64,000 bases of DNA, from the NCBI RefSeq assembly GCF_021354595.1, contig NZ_JADWYJ010000001.1, positions 1,589,446-1,653,445 on the forward strand. Direction: 5' to 3'. This DNA comes from Maribellus sp. CM-23. GTDB lineage: Bacteria > Bacteroidota > Bacteroidia > Bacteroidales > Prolixibacteraceae. The notes below the pieces were generated by a model. That model was given only the letters and a program-made list of their open reading frames with translations. It was not told where the DNA came from and did no database searches. Each line of letters begins with the position of its first letter. Position 1 is the first letter of the stretch. This document shows, in pieces, positions 45,376 through 54,615 of the stretch. The position numbers were made by a program, and so were the translations under genes.

Positions 45376-45804
45376 ATGGCAAACAAATCAAACCTTGTCG
45401 ACGAGCGCTTCCCCGTTTTTAACTGTGCCCAAACAGTATTTAGCCTGTATGCCGCAGACCTGGGACTTCCTGAAGAAACAGCCCTGAAAATTTCGAGCGG
45501 ATTTGGCGGCGGAATGAATTGCGCCGAAACCTGTGGTGCCGTTACCGGAGCGTACATGGTAATTGGCATGCAACACGGAAATGCAGTTTCAGAGCCCGAG
45601 GCAAAAGCTGCAACCAAACAGAAGATCCTGGAGTTTAACCAGCGCTTCAAAGCTGCCTACGGGAGTTTGATTTGCAAAGAATTAACGGGTTACGATATTT
45701 CTACTCCCGAAGGAAACGCAGCAGCAAGCGCCGAAGGTGTGTTTCAGAAAAAATGCCCGCTCTTTGTAAAAGCCGCCTGCAACATCCTGGACGAACATTT
45801 TTAA
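45376..45804 (+). CDS. C_GCAxxG_C_C family redox protein
   Basis: The 142-residue protein matches this anaerobe-associated family by its spaced cysteines: FNCAQTVFSLYA, FGGGMNCAETCGAVTGA (the CGAVTG block), LICKELTG and CPLFVKAACNIL. Members are thought to bind a metal or redox cofactor, and some lie beside oxidoreductases; the activity is not established. It is followed 60 bp later by a small DUF2892 membrane protein, with which it may be co-transcribed. Confidence 0.88.
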   Translation: MANKSNLVDERFPVFNCAQTVFSLYAADLGLPEETALKISSGFGGGMNCAETCGAVTGAYMVIGMQHGNAVSEPEAKAATKQKILEFNQRFKAAYGSLICKELTGYDISTPEGNAAASAEGVFQKKCPLFVKAACNILDEHF

Positions 45805-45864
45805 TTCGTTTAAACCCATTGATTTATCGATTGTTTCAAAACATATAACTAAAACAAAGAAGAT

Positions 45865-46053
45865 ATGAAGAGTAATGTTGGCACAACGGATCGACTGATC
45901 AGGATAATCGCCGGATTGATCGTAGCTATTGCAGGTGTAATTTTTGACAGCTGGTGGGGCTTAATCGGAATTATTCCGCTGGCAACCGGGCTTTTCAAAT
46001 TTTGTCCGCTTTACCTGCCGTTTAAAATATCGACCACAGAAAAAGACAGTTAA
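45865..46053 (+). CDS. DUF2892 (YgaP-like) small membrane protein
   Basis: In 62 residues the protein has two hydrophobic helices (LIRIIAGLIVAIAGVIF and LIGIIPLATGLFKF) and the family start NVGTTDRLIRI, then CPLYLPF. This is the membrane anchor found in YgaP next to a rhodanese domain; here it stands alone. Function of the separate form is unknown. It closes the short unit begun by the C_GCAxxG gene and is followed by a terminator. Confidence 0.85.
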   Translation: MKSNVGTTDRLIRIIAGLIVAIAGVIFDSWWGLIGIIPLATGLFKFCPLYLPFKISTTEKDS

Positions 46054-46070
46054 CGCTTTGTACAACAAAT

Positions 46071-46106
46071 AAAAATGCCATCAACCCTTTGTCTGATGGC
46101 ATTTTT
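46071..46106. terminator. Perfect hairpin terminator
   Basis: AAAAATGCCATCA (46071-46083) and TGATGGCATTTTT (46094-46106) are exact reverse complements with a 10-base loop, after the DUF2892 gene. Confidence 0.85.
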
Positions 46107-46188
46107 ATTTGCCCCCTTTTTAAACAGAACTTTAGGTAATTCGAGGCGAAATTATCAACTTTAACCACGCTTAAAACTAAAATTATCC

Positions 46189-48783
46189 ATGCGTTCCACG
46201 TTAAAAGTAACTGTATTGGCTGCCATTGTCTTGCTACTGGCAAATAGCTGCAAACAAGTCCCAAAAGATTCGAACCTTATGGTTATCAAAGAAATAAATA
46301 CCGACTGGACATTTAAACAAGCCGATAAAAACGAATGGATGCCCGCCAAAGTGCCCGGAACGGTACATACCGACCTGATGGCTGCCGGGAAAATTGAAGA
46401 TCCTTTTTACCGCCTCAACGAACTGGATCAGCAATGGATCGATAAAGTTGACTGGGAGTACAAAACAACTTTTACCATTGATGACAATTACCTCGACCGC
46501 GACAATATTGCCCTCGATTTTAAAGGCCTTGATACTTATGCCGATGTTTTTCTGAACGGGGAGAAAGTGCTTTCGGCCAACAACATGTTTCGCGAATGGC
46601 AGGTAAATGTTAAAGAACAACTTACAGAAGGCGAAAATGAACTTCGTATTTTGTTTCGCTCGCCCATTACCGAAGGGCTCAAGAAATACGACGCCAACGG
46701 TTTTGTGTATCCCGGGGCTGAAAACGACCAGGCAGAACGCGGACAGGTTGAAGACGGGAAAAAAGTAAGCATTTACACCCGAAAAGCAGGCTATCATTTT
46801 GGATGGGACTGGGGTCCACGCCTGGTTACAAGCGGCATTTGGCGGCCGGTTTATCTTAAAGCCTGGGACAATGCAATTATCGAAGATTTGCGAATAGTTC
46901 AGAATGAAATTTCCGAAGAGAAGGCAACTTTCACCGCTGTTTTTGAAATCTCCTCTAATAAAAAAAGAAAAGCAACACTGGCCATTGCCAACGAAGGAAC
47001 TACGCTGGCCACACAAACAGTCACCCTTAATGAAGGCAAAGCGAAATACCAGCTCGATTTCGAAATTGCCAACCCGCAATTGTGGTGGACCAACGGTTTG
47101 GGAGAAGCGCATTTATACAATCTCTCCGGAAACCTGGAGGTTGGCGGAAGAAAAGAAAATAAAAACACGCGCATTGGCATCCGCACCCTCGAACTGGTTC
47201 GCGAAAAAGACGAGGAAGGCACTTCGTTTTACTTTAAGCTGAACGGGCATCCGGTGTTTATGAAAGGCGCCAACTACATTCCAAACGACGTTTTTCTGCC
47301 GCGTGTAAGCAACGAAAACTACAAAACCGTGGTTGAAACCGCCAAAAACTCAAACAACAACATGTTACGCGTTTGGGGAGGCGGTATCTACGAAGAAGAT
47401 ATTTTTTACGATCTGTGCGATGAAAACGGAATCCTTGTGTGGCAGGATTTTATGTTTGCCTGCGCCATGTTTCCGAACGATGCCGATTTTCTTGAAAACA
47501 TAAAACACGAAGCCATCGACAACGTGAAACGACTGCGCAATCACCCGTCAATTGCCTTGTGGTGCGGAAACAACGAAATTCTGACTGCCTGGAACACCTG
47601 GGGCTGGAAAGCACAAGCCGAAAAACAAGGCGCCGATGTACCGGAGAAAGCATGGCAGGCTTATGTCGATATTTTCCACAAAACCTTGCCGGATGTGGTG
47701 ACAGAACTCGATCCGCAAAGAAGCTACTGGGGTTCCAGCCCGTCGTCGGGTCTGGGAGTACAAGCCGACCTGGTGAACGGCGACGAACATTTCTGGGGCG
47801 TTTGGTGGGGAAAAGAACCTTTTAGCACCTACGCCACGCACCTGGCCCGTTTTATGAGTGAATACGGCTTCCAAAGCTTTCCTGAAATGTCCACCGTACG
47901 AAAATATGCCGTGCCGGAAGATTACGACATTTATTCCGAAGTGATGAAATCGCACCAGCGCTCGTCCATCGGCAACGGAACCATTGAATATTACATGCTG
48001 AAAGAATACAAACACCCAAAGGATTTTGAGTCGTTCCTGTACGTAAACCATGTGTTGCAGGCCGATGGAATCAAATTCGGACTGGAAGGCCACCGCCGTG
48101 CCATGCCTTATTGCATGGGAAGTTTGTACTGGCAAATTAACGACTGCTGGCCGGTTGCGTCGTGGAGTTCTACCGACTATTACCAAAAATGGAAAGCACT
48201 TCAATATTCAGTAAAAAAGGGATTTAGCCAGGTATTGGTTAGCCCGTACGAAGAAGATATCAAGTTCAAAGTGGGTATTGTCAACGACCGCCTGGAGCCT
48301 GTTAGAGCAGAGCTTCGCATGCGCCTGGTCGATTTTAACGGCAAAGTGATCTGGGAAGAAGCTTCACTTCTTGACCTCCCGGCCAATTCGAGCGACGATT
48401 ATTTTGATGTGAACCGAAACGAATTTCGTTTCAAATACCGCAAAATGTTAGATGAAATGGTTTTTGTAGCCGAAGTTCTTGAAGACGGAAAAGTTCTTTC
48501 GCACAACAAGTACTATTTTGAACCTTTTAAAAATCTGAAAATCAAAAAACCAACGGTTGAGTACACCATTCAGAAATCGGAAAACGGATTTGATATTACA
48601 TTGACAACCGATAAGCTGGCTAAAAACGTGTACCTGCAAATCGGCGATGAAGAAGGGTTCTTCTCCAATAACTATTTTGACCTGCTACCTAACGAAAAAA
48701 TCAGCGTGAACCTGAAAACCGGTATTTCAGAAGAAAAATTAAACGAAGTATTCACCGTACGAACTTTAGACGACGCATTTTAA
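46189..48783 (+). CDS. Glycoside hydrolase family 2 beta-mannosidase, lipoprotein
   Basis: Beta-mannosidases remove terminal beta-linked mannose from mannan oligosaccharides and N-glycan cores. A lipobox (LLLANSC, Cys21) anchors it in the envelope. The sugar-binding domain starts at TDWTFKQADKNEWMPAKVPG, followed by GFVYPGAEN, the HFGWDWGPRLVTSGIWRPV block and the TIM barrel, with the acid/base Glu in LWCGNNEILTAW (near residue 467) and the nucleophile Glu in MSEYGFQSFPE (near 564). The C-terminal beta domains complete a full-length GH2 enzyme (864). No SusC/SusD pair accompanies it. Confidence 0.93.
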   Translation: MRSTLKVTVLAAIVLLLANSCKQVPKDSNLMVIKEINTDWTFKQADKNEWMPAKVPGTVHTDLMAAGKIEDPFYRLNELDQQWIDKVDWEYKTTFTIDDNYLDRDNIALDFKGLDTYADVFLNGEKVLSANNMFREWQVNVKEQLTEGENELRILFRSPITEGLKKYDANGFVYPGAENDQAERGQVEDGKKVSIYTRKAGYHFGWDWGPRLVTSGIWRPVYLKAWDNAIIEDLRIVQNEISEEKATFTAVFEISSNKKRKATLAIANEGTTLATQTVTLNEGKAKYQLDFEIANPQLWWTNGLGEAHLYNLSGNLEVGGRKENKNTRIGIRTLELVREKDEEGTSFYFKLNGHPVFMKGANYIPNDVFLPRVSNENYKTVVETAKNSNNNMLRVWGGGIYEEDIFYDLCDENGILVWQDFMFACAMFPNDADFLENIKHEAIDNVKRLRNHPSIALWCGNNEILTAWNTWGWKAQAEKQGADVPEKAWQAYVDIFHKTLPDVVTELDPQRSYWGSSPSSGLGVQADLVNGDEHFWGVWWGKEPFSTYATHLARFMSEYGFQSFPEMSTVRKYAVPEDYDIYSEVMKSHQRSSIGNGTIEYYMLKEYKHPKDFESFLYVNHVLQADGIKFGLEGHRRAMPYCMGSLYWQINDCWPVASWSSTDYYQKWKALQYSVKKGFSQVLVSPYEEDIKFKVGIVNDRLEPVRAELRMRLVDFNGKVIWEEASLLDLPANSSDDYFDVNRNEFRFKYRKMLDEMVFVAEVLEDGKVLSHNKYYFEPFKNLKIKKPTVEYTIQKSENGFDITLTTDKLAKNVYLQIGDEEGFFSNNYFDLLPNEKISVNLKTGISEEKLNEVFTVRTLDDAF

Positions 48784-48836
48784 AACAATTACCCGATCGT
48801 CCGTAATAAAGGAGATCTTTACATACAAAAACAGCC

Positions 48837-49346
48837 ATGAAAATTTTAGCCATTCTTTTAGTTCTATTCAACTTTCTGATCCCGGGAAAACCGGCTCCCA
48901 AAGCCGGAGTTTATCTTGAAAAAGGCTCTGAACTTATCGCCTATCAATCTGCGGGAGAAAACGGGAAAGTTGTTTTTCATCACCTGGATGCCGGCAGCTA
49001 CCGGATGTCGCTTACCTTTCCGAAACAGGACGGGAAATTTTTAAAAGACAAACCCAAAAGCCGCACACAGACAAAGGCCGCTTACAACCCCCGTAAGAAA
49101 ACCTACTACTACCAGGGAGAAGAGGGATACTTTGCCGTTCGTTTTTCGGATCTCTCCAAGGTAAAAAGCGAGAATTTTCACGCTTCGTTCAGCGAAGAAA
49201 AAGATGAGAATAACACCTTTGTTGTAGTAACAAAGTTTGGAGCCCACCAAAAAAATGCGTCCATTGGTGTTTCTGTGCGGGCAATCACAGCCACTCAGTT
49301 CAAAAAAGCGGCAGACAAGGCAGGACAGGACATATCTACACTTTAG
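48837..49346 (+). CDS. Small secreted protein, function unknown
   Basis: A short signal sequence (MKILAILLVLFNFLIPGKPA) precedes a domain of about 145 residues. The first part, AGVYLEKGSELIAYQSAGEN then GKVVFHHLDAGSYRMSLTFP, looks like a transthyretin-like beta sandwich as found in carboxypeptidase-regulatory domains. The rest is basic with KKTYYYQGEEGYFAVRFSDL. I do not recognise a family. It follows the beta-mannosidase by 53 bp on the same strand and could share its transcript. Confidence 0.7.
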   Translation: MKILAILLVLFNFLIPGKPAPKAGVYLEKGSELIAYQSAGENGKVVFHHLDAGSYRMSLTFPKQDGKFLKDKPKSRTQTKAAYNPRKKTYYYQGEEGYFAVRFSDLSKVKSENFHASFSEEKDENNTFVVVTKFGAHQKNASIGVSVRAITATQFKKAADKAGQDISTL

Positions 49347-49426
49347 ATCCCGGATAACAAGTAACAAAATGCTGTAACATTCTACTAAATATAGTAACTT
49401 GAACAAGAGCCACGTTGGATAAAGTA

Positions 49427-49435
49427 TAAATTTGC
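49427..49435 (+). promoter_or_regulatory. -7 element upstream of the 7TM-AraC gene
   Basis: TAAATTTGC matches TAnnTTTGC, 18 bases before the ATG at 49454. No -33 element at 18-20 bp. Confidence 0.4.
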
Positions 49436-49453
49436 AGAGCAATAATATTTATT

Positions 49454-50614
49454 ATGATCAAGTCGGCGTTTCTACTTCTCCCCATGTATGTAACCTTAAT
49501 GTGGGCACTGGTATTTTTATTCCAGAAAAAACCGCGGATCATGGCCAATAAATCGCTGGGCTTGTTTATGCTGGCGGCTTCCGTTTTATACGTTACACAT
49601 ACCTTTTTCTTCTTTCAGTCGTACCATATTTATTCCTTTTTAGAAAGCGTTTATCTCCTGGCACTTCTATCCATCTGTCCTCTTTTCTTTGCTTATATTC
49701 TGCTACTTACTGCCAACAAAATAAAATGTGCACATTACTTCATCCATTTTATACCGGCCATACTTTTTAGCCTGGCATCGCTGCTATTCACTTTCTATCT
49801 CAGCCCAGATCAGCGAGTTGACTACGTAAAAGATGTACTGATAGAAAGAAACCTTAAAGACTTGAACCTGGCTACACTCCCCGGATTTAAAGGCCTTATT
49901 CTTTTGATTGTAAGAATCATTTTCATCGGACAGGTAATGATCTATCTTCTCGTCGGGATTCGGGTTACCAACAAACACAACAAGCGCTTAACCGAATTTT
50001 ACTCGAACACCGAAGGAAGAAGCGTGCAATGGCTCCGTCACATTAGCATTGTTATGCTCATCGTTGCGACCCTTGGAATTTTCTTTGCCGTTGTAGGACG
50101 CAGTTATTTTGCCAAAAACGAAATTTCTCTGCTGTTCCCTTCACTCGTTTTCAGTACTGTTTATTTTCTCATCGGATTTTACGCAAACCAGCAAATACTT
50201 ATCTCAGACGAGCTAGCTGAAGTAGTGAATCATACTACCAACGAGCACGAGGCATTGGGAGATTCGCACCAGGAGCTACTCAAGGGCAAGTTGCTTACGT
50301 TGTTTGAAAGCGAGAAGATTTACCGCCTTTCAGACCTTCGCATCACCACTATTTCAGAAACGCTGCAAACCAACCGTACTTATATTTCGCGGCTGATAAA
50401 CGAAGAATTTGGGGTTAATTTCAACGAGTTTGTAAATAAGTACCGGGTAGAAGAGGCCGAGGCTTTGCTCCGCAGCAAAGAGCACGCTTTTTACACGCTC
50501 GATTACATTGCTGAAAAATCGGGCTTCGGATCAACCAATTCATTTACCCGGGCGTTTAAAGATTGCAAAGGGGTAACTCCGGGCACCTTCCGCAATAACC
50601 TGAAAAAAGCATGA
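49454..50614 (+). CDS. Membrane-anchored AraC-family transcriptional regulator (7TM-like sensor)
   Basis: Residues 1-245 hold about seven to eight membrane segments (AFLLLPMYVTLMWALVFLFQ, LALLSICPLFFAYILLL, VYFLIGFY), and the C-terminal 100 residues are an AraC-type double HTH: SDLRITTISETLQTNRTYIS then LDYIAEKSGFGSTNSFTRAF and KGVTPGTFRNN. Such proteins are found in Bacteroidota and must act on DNA from the membrane; the inducer and target are unknown. The next gene is a separate two-component pair, 124 bp away. Confidence 0.85.
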   Translation: MIKSAFLLLPMYVTLMWALVFLFQKKPRIMANKSLGLFMLAASVLYVTHTFFFFQSYHIYSFLESVYLLALLSICPLFFAYILLLTANKIKCAHYFIHFIPAILFSLASLLFTFYLSPDQRVDYVKDVLIERNLKDLNLATLPGFKGLILLIVRIIFIGQVMIYLLVGIRVTNKHNKRLTEFYSNTEGRSVQWLRHISIVMLIVATLGIFFAVVGRSYFAKNEISLLFPSLVFSTVYFLIGFYANQQILISDELAEVVNHTTNEHEALGDSHQELLKGKLLTLFESEKIYRLSDLRITTISETLQTNRTYISRLINEEFGVNFNEFVNKYRVEEAEALLRSKEHAFYTLDYIAEKSGFGSTNSFTRAFKDCKGVTPGTFRNNLKKA

Positions 50615-50696
50615 TTTCCGGTCACCACCAAATCTCCTGAACTGTACTCAAAAATATGCATTTTACACAAAATCAATGGCTTCGTGACCTTTTTGT

Positions 50697-50738
50697 GATA
50701 CTTTGTTGTTACTGTTGTAGCAACAAACGAAAAGTATC
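50697..50738 (+). promoter_or_regulatory. Hairpin leader abutting the response-regulator start codon
   Basis: The outer arms GATACTTT (50697-50704) and AAAGTATC (50731-50738) are perfect complements. The inner arms TTTGTTGTTAC (50702-50712) and GTAGCAACAAA (50717-50727) pair at 10 of 11 positions around TGTT. The fold ends at the base before the ATG (50739) and would bury the ribosome-binding region; it may also be a protein-binding dyad. Confidence 0.5.
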
Positions 50739-51440
50739 ATGGACAAGGTTTTGTTAATTGAAGACGATCCGCACATCGGCGAACTGGTCAGCATTCATTT
50801 AAAGGATTTGAATTGCGAAGTGGACATTTCAACCGACGGGCGCGAAGGCTACGAAAAAGCCAGTACCGGCAACTACAGCCTGATTATACTGGATTTGATG
50901 CTTCCCGGAATGGACGGATTGGAAGTTTGCCGTCAGCTCAGGGCCGACAAAATTCGTACGCACATTCTGATGCTTACCGCCAAATCAGAGGAAATTGACA
51001 AAGTATTGGGACTGGAAACCGGTGCCGACGACTACCTGACAAAACCCTTTAGCGTGCGCGAGTTTATTGCCCGCGTGAAAGCAATACTCCGCAGACTGAA
51101 CGCTCTCAGTAACGACGAAGAAAAAAATCAGTCAGAAAGGATAAGCATTGATGAACTGAATATTGACCTGATCAAACGAAAAGTACTGCTAAAGGGCGAC
51201 CGGCTCGAACTCACGCCCAAAGAGTTTGATTTGCTGGTGCTTCTGGCACAAAAACCAGGTAGAGTATACAGCCGAACCGATCTGTTAAACACTGTCTGGG
51301 GATATAACTTCAACGGCTACGAACATACCGTAAACTCTCACATCAACCGCCTGCGGTCGAAAATTGAGCCCGACATCAACCATCCAAAATACATACTAAC
51401 CAGTTGGGGAGTGGGTTATAAATTCAACGACGAATTATAA
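50739..51440 (+). CDS. OmpR/PhoB-family response regulator
   Basis: The receiver domain has KVLLIEDDPHIGELVSIHL, the phosphorylated Asp in LIILDLMLPGMDGLEVC and the Lys in DDYLTKPFSVREFIARV. The winged-helix domain shows LTPKEFDLLVLLAQKPGRVY then YEHTVNSHINRLRSKIEPD and WGVGYKF. Together with the sensor kinase 6 bp downstream it makes a complete two-component system. Target genes and stimulus are not visible. Confidence 0.95.
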   Translation: MDKVLLIEDDPHIGELVSIHLKDLNCEVDISTDGREGYEKASTGNYSLIILDLMLPGMDGLEVCRQLRADKIRTHILMLTAKSEEIDKVLGLETGADDYLTKPFSVREFIARVKAILRRLNALSNDEEKNQSERISIDELNIDLIKRKVLLKGDRLELTPKEFDLLVLLAQKPGRVYSRTDLLNTVWGYNFNGYEHTVNSHINRLRSKIEPDINHPKYILTSWGVGYKFNDEL

Positions 51441-51446
51441 AAGATC

Positions 51447-52925
51447 ATGAGCACAAAAAGTAAAATATTCAACAGCCTGTACTGGAAAATATCCGGTATA
51501 TTTTTGGTTTTCACCATTTTGCTGACCATCATTTTCATCTACATTTCTGTGATATTCTCTTCGGAATACAACCAGGAAGCGCAACAAAAAATCAACGGAG
51601 AAATTGCAGCGGGGGCTATCAAGGAAGTTTCCCCGATTTTTGTGGATGGACAAGTAAAGGAAGAAGCCATTAAGGTGCTAATGCATTCCATGATGGCGGT
51701 TCATCCAAGCATAGAAGTGTATTTGCTCGATCCGGGCGGCAGAATACTAACCTTTGTTGTCCCCGGCCAGGATGTTAAAACCGAATATGTTTCGCTGGAA
51801 CCGGTTAAGAAGTTTCTGAGCCGCAGTGACGACCGTATCATAAAAGGCGACGACCCGCGAAACCCGGGTTCACCCAAAATATTCTCGGCAGCTGAGATCA
51901 TCGAAGACGGCCAGCTAAAAGGCTACATGTACATTATTTTGGCCAGCAATCAATACACTTCAACCATGGCGGCCCTCGAAAACAGTTTTATCCTAAAAGT
52001 CGGTGCCCGAAGCATTTTAATATCGGTGTTTCTAACGTCTATTCTGGGATTACTGGCGATTTGGATCATTACCCGCAATCTCAACAAAATCATTTCGGCC
52101 TTCCGAAGTTTTAAGGAAGGAAATCACTCTGTCCGTATTAACCTGAAAACAGGTGGTGAATTGGGCAATGTTGCGCATACTTTTAACAGCATGGCCGAAA
52201 CCATTCAACAAAATATTATTCAGTTGAAAAGCGTGGAAGAACTCCGGAAAGAACTGATTGCCAATATTTCGCACGATCTTCGAAGCCCCATTGCCTCAAT
52301 ACAGGGTTTTACCGAAACCATTTTACTGAAAGAAGACAGGCTTACCGAAAATGAACGAAAGAAATACCTCGAAATCATTCTCCAGAATTCGGAAAACCTG
52401 AGCAAACTGGTCAACGATCTGTTTGAATTGTCAAAACTGGAATCGAATCCGCAAATGATTCAACCCGAACCGATACAGGTGGCAGAACTGGTGCAGGATG
52501 TGGCCGACAAATTTCAGATTATTGCCCGTGAGAAAAATATCAGCATCAATACCATCTATTCCAAAAGCCTGCCTTTGGTGTATGCCGACATTCAGATGAC
52601 CGACCGGGTTTTTCAGAACATTCTCGACAATGCCATCAAGTATTGCAACCCGGGAGACGTGGTTACCATTGAGCTGGAATTACAAAAAGATTCAGTGCTG
52701 GTAAAAATTGCCGATACCGGAAAAGGTATCGCGGAAGATGAGCTGCCCTACATTTTCACCCGCTACTATAAAGGCAGCAAAACAAAGGGGGCAAACAGCA
52801 CCGGACTGGGATTGGCAATCGTTAAAAAAATCCTTGATTTGCATAAGTCGTCTATCCAGGTTTACAGCAAAATTAACCAGGGAACCCGCTTTGAATTTCA
52901 ATTACCACTTTATGTAGTGGCGTAA
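51447..52925 (+). CDS. HAMP-domain sensor histidine kinase
   Basis: Two membrane helices (about 15-35 and 180-205) frame a periplasmic sensor region of about 140 residues with no recognised domain. The HAMP segment follows (IITRNLNKIISAFRSFKEGN), then the H-box in LIANISHDLRSPIASIQGF, the N-box FQNILDNAIKY, and the G boxes IADTGKGIAEDELPYIF and STGLGLAIVKKILDLHK. It is the partner of the PhoB-like regulator and translated 6 bp after it. The stimulus is unknown. Confidence 0.95.
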   Translation: MSTKSKIFNSLYWKISGIFLVFTILLTIIFIYISVIFSSEYNQEAQQKINGEIAAGAIKEVSPIFVDGQVKEEAIKVLMHSMMAVHPSIEVYLLDPGGRILTFVVPGQDVKTEYVSLEPVKKFLSRSDDRIIKGDDPRNPGSPKIFSAAEIIEDGQLKGYMYIILASNQYTSTMAALENSFILKVGARSILISVFLTSILGLLAIWIITRNLNKIISAFRSFKEGNHSVRINLKTGGELGNVAHTFNSMAETIQQNIIQLKSVEELRKELIANISHDLRSPIASIQGFTETILLKEDRLTENERKKYLEIILQNSENLSKLVNDLFELSKLESNPQMIQPEPIQVAELVQDVADKFQIIAREKNISINTIYSKSLPLVYADIQMTDRVFQNILDNAIKYCNPGDVVTIELELQKDSVLVKIADTGKGIAEDELPYIFTRYYKGSKTKGANSTGLGLAIVKKILDLHKSSIQVYSKINQGTRFEFQLPLYVVA

Positions 52926-53195
52926 AGGACTTTTTGATTCCTATAATCTATGGATCCACACAACAATACTATGTTAATAGTAACTCAAAACATCTTATTT
53001 TACTGACTATACACTAATATTAATTAAAAAACACGCAGAATGTACATCGTGCTTATTCATGCGCTTTTCTCTCCGTTTTCTTTCACTTTTTTTGATCATC
53101 TCCAGACCGCTAACAAGAACGTCTCAAAAATCCACAAATACTATTTTCATAGTAATCTTACTTGCCTCAATACCAAATACATTATACATATAGAT
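52926..53195. other. AT-rich intergenic stretch
   Basis: Between the kinase gene and the terminator of the sugar oxidoreductase unit. No gene, RNA or clear promoter is seen. Confidence 0.5.
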
Positions 53196-53223
53196 AAAAA
53201 AAGGCAAGCCCCAATAGCCTGCC
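53196..53223 (-). terminator. Terminator of the sugar oxidoreductase unit
   Basis: On the minus strand GGCAGGC (53217-53223) pairs with GCTTGCC (53203-53209, one G-U pair), followed by TTTTTTT, about 22 bases after the stop codon. Confidence 0.75.
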
Positions 53224-53245
53224 TTTTCAAATATGCTTGTATTTT

Positions 53246-54562
53246 TTAAACCTTTGGAAGTTCCCAGGGTGCCCGGTACTGCGGAACCAACAATTCGTTG
53301 GCCGCATCGTTATCAATAAAACGGCTGTTCTCGGCATCCCAATAAAGACGTTGCCCTATTTTAAGCGCCATGTTCCCCAAGTGCGCAACCCTGGCAGTAT
53401 TGGCTGCAATATCGATGTTACAATGCGTATCCGGATCGTTACTACGAATGCAATCTACAAAGTTTTGCATGTGGTTACTCAAACCCTGGCCATCGCCTTT
53501 AATCAATTCAACCGGCTCCATTTTTGGATTCTTTCCACCCTCCGGAATTACTTCCCATCCGGAGCGATCCACCACCAGTGTTGCATTGTTTCCAACAAAA
53601 CCAACACCGTGGCTTCTTCCGTAGTATCCGCCATCGATTCCGGTGGCATGATCCCACAACATGGTATAGCCATCAAATTCATACAAAGCCTGCATGGTGT
53701 CGGGCGTTTCAGCAGCGTCATCCGGGTAACCGTATTTGCCGCCCATTGCCATAACCGATTTGGGAGCCTTAGCTTTCATTCCAAACAGTCCGTAGTCGAT
53801 AATGTGCACGCCCCAGTCGGTCATCAAACCTCCGGCATAATCCCAAAACCAGCGAAAATTAAAATGAAAGCGGTTCTGATTAAAAGGCCTGGCTTTAGCG
53901 GGCCCCAGCCACATATCGAAATCAACACCCTGAGGAACCAGCCCGTCCGGTTTAACGGGTATCGATTTCATCCAACCCTGGTACGACCAGGTTCTAACGG
54001 CGCGTATTTGTCCCAGCTTCCCGGAATGCACAAAATCAACGGCATCCAGCCAGTGCTTGTCACTCCGCTGCCACTGCCCTACCTGAACAATGTTACCATA
54101 ACGCTTTTGCGCACGTTCCATCACATTGATTTCCTCGATGTAGTTGGCCAGGGGCTTTTCGCAATAAATGTGTTTCCCAAGCTGCGCCGCATACACAAAA
54201 GGCAGGCAGTGCCAGTGATCGGGCGTACCGATAATGATCACGTCAATTCCGGGTTCCTCCAGCAATTTCCTGAAATCCTTGAATCCCTTCGGACGCTTTC
54301 CCTGGATCTTCTCAACCTCGTCGATTCGTTTGTTGAGCACATGCTCGTCCACATCGCACAAGGCTGCACACTCCGTGTTTTTCTTCTCCAGGAATGCCTT
54401 TAGATCAGCAAAACCCATGGAATTGACGCCAATGGCGCCACACACGATTTTATCATTGGCTCCCGCACACGAATTCATAGCCAGCGGCATACCCGCTGCC
54501 ATCGTTACACCAGCGGTTGCCATCGTTGTAGTTTTGATAAACGCTCTTCGATCTGTCATCAT
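53246..54562 (-). CDS. Gfo/Idh/MocA-family oxidoreductase, Tat-exported
   Basis: The N-terminus MMTDRRAFIKTTTMATAG is a twin-arginine signal (RRAFIK), so the folded enzyme with its nicotinamide cofactor should be exported to the periplasm. The Rossmann part shows VCGAIGVNSMGFADLKAFL and CAALCDVDEH. The catalytic motif YCEKPLANYIEE (E-K-P) and a typical C-terminal domain (RFHFNFRWFWDYAGGLMTDW, then GVHIIDY) follow. Family members oxidise or reduce hydroxyls of sugars and inositols. It is last in a three-gene unit with a sugar isomerase/epimerase and a second, cytosolic member. Confidence 0.92.
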   Translation of the reverse strand: MMTDRRAFIKTTTMATAGVTMAAGMPLAMNSCAGANDKIVCGAIGVNSMGFADLKAFLEKKNTECAALCDVDEHVLNKRIDEVEKIQGKRPKGFKDFRKLLEEPGIDVIIIGTPDHWHCLPFVYAAQLGKHIYCEKPLANYIEEINVMERAQKRYGNIVQVGQWQRSDKHWLDAVDFVHSGKLGQIRAVRTWSYQGWMKSIPVKPDGLVPQGVDFDMWLGPAKARPFNQNRFHFNFRWFWDYAGGLMTDWGVHIIDYGLFGMKAKAPKSVMAMGGKYGYPDDAAETPDTMQALYEFDGYTMLWDHATGIDGGYYGRSHGVGFVGNNATLVVDRSGWEVIPEGGKNPKMEPVELIKGDGQGLSNHMQNFVDCIRSNDPDTHCNIDIAANTARVAHLGNMALKIGQRLYWDAENSRFIDNDAANELLVPQYRAPWELPKV

Positions 54563-54615
54563 ACAATTAAATTCAGTTGGCGATCCTTTCCGGACCGTAT
54601 CAGGTTATAAAAATC

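Noticed and set aside
46234..47112. 292-codon minus-strand open frame
   Set aside because: Antisense to the beta-mannosidase, a shadow frame rich in Phe and Cys.
53237..54403. 388-codon plus-strand open frame
   Set aside because: Antisense to the Tat-exported Gfo/Idh/MocA gene, which has full motifs; a shadow of its codon use.
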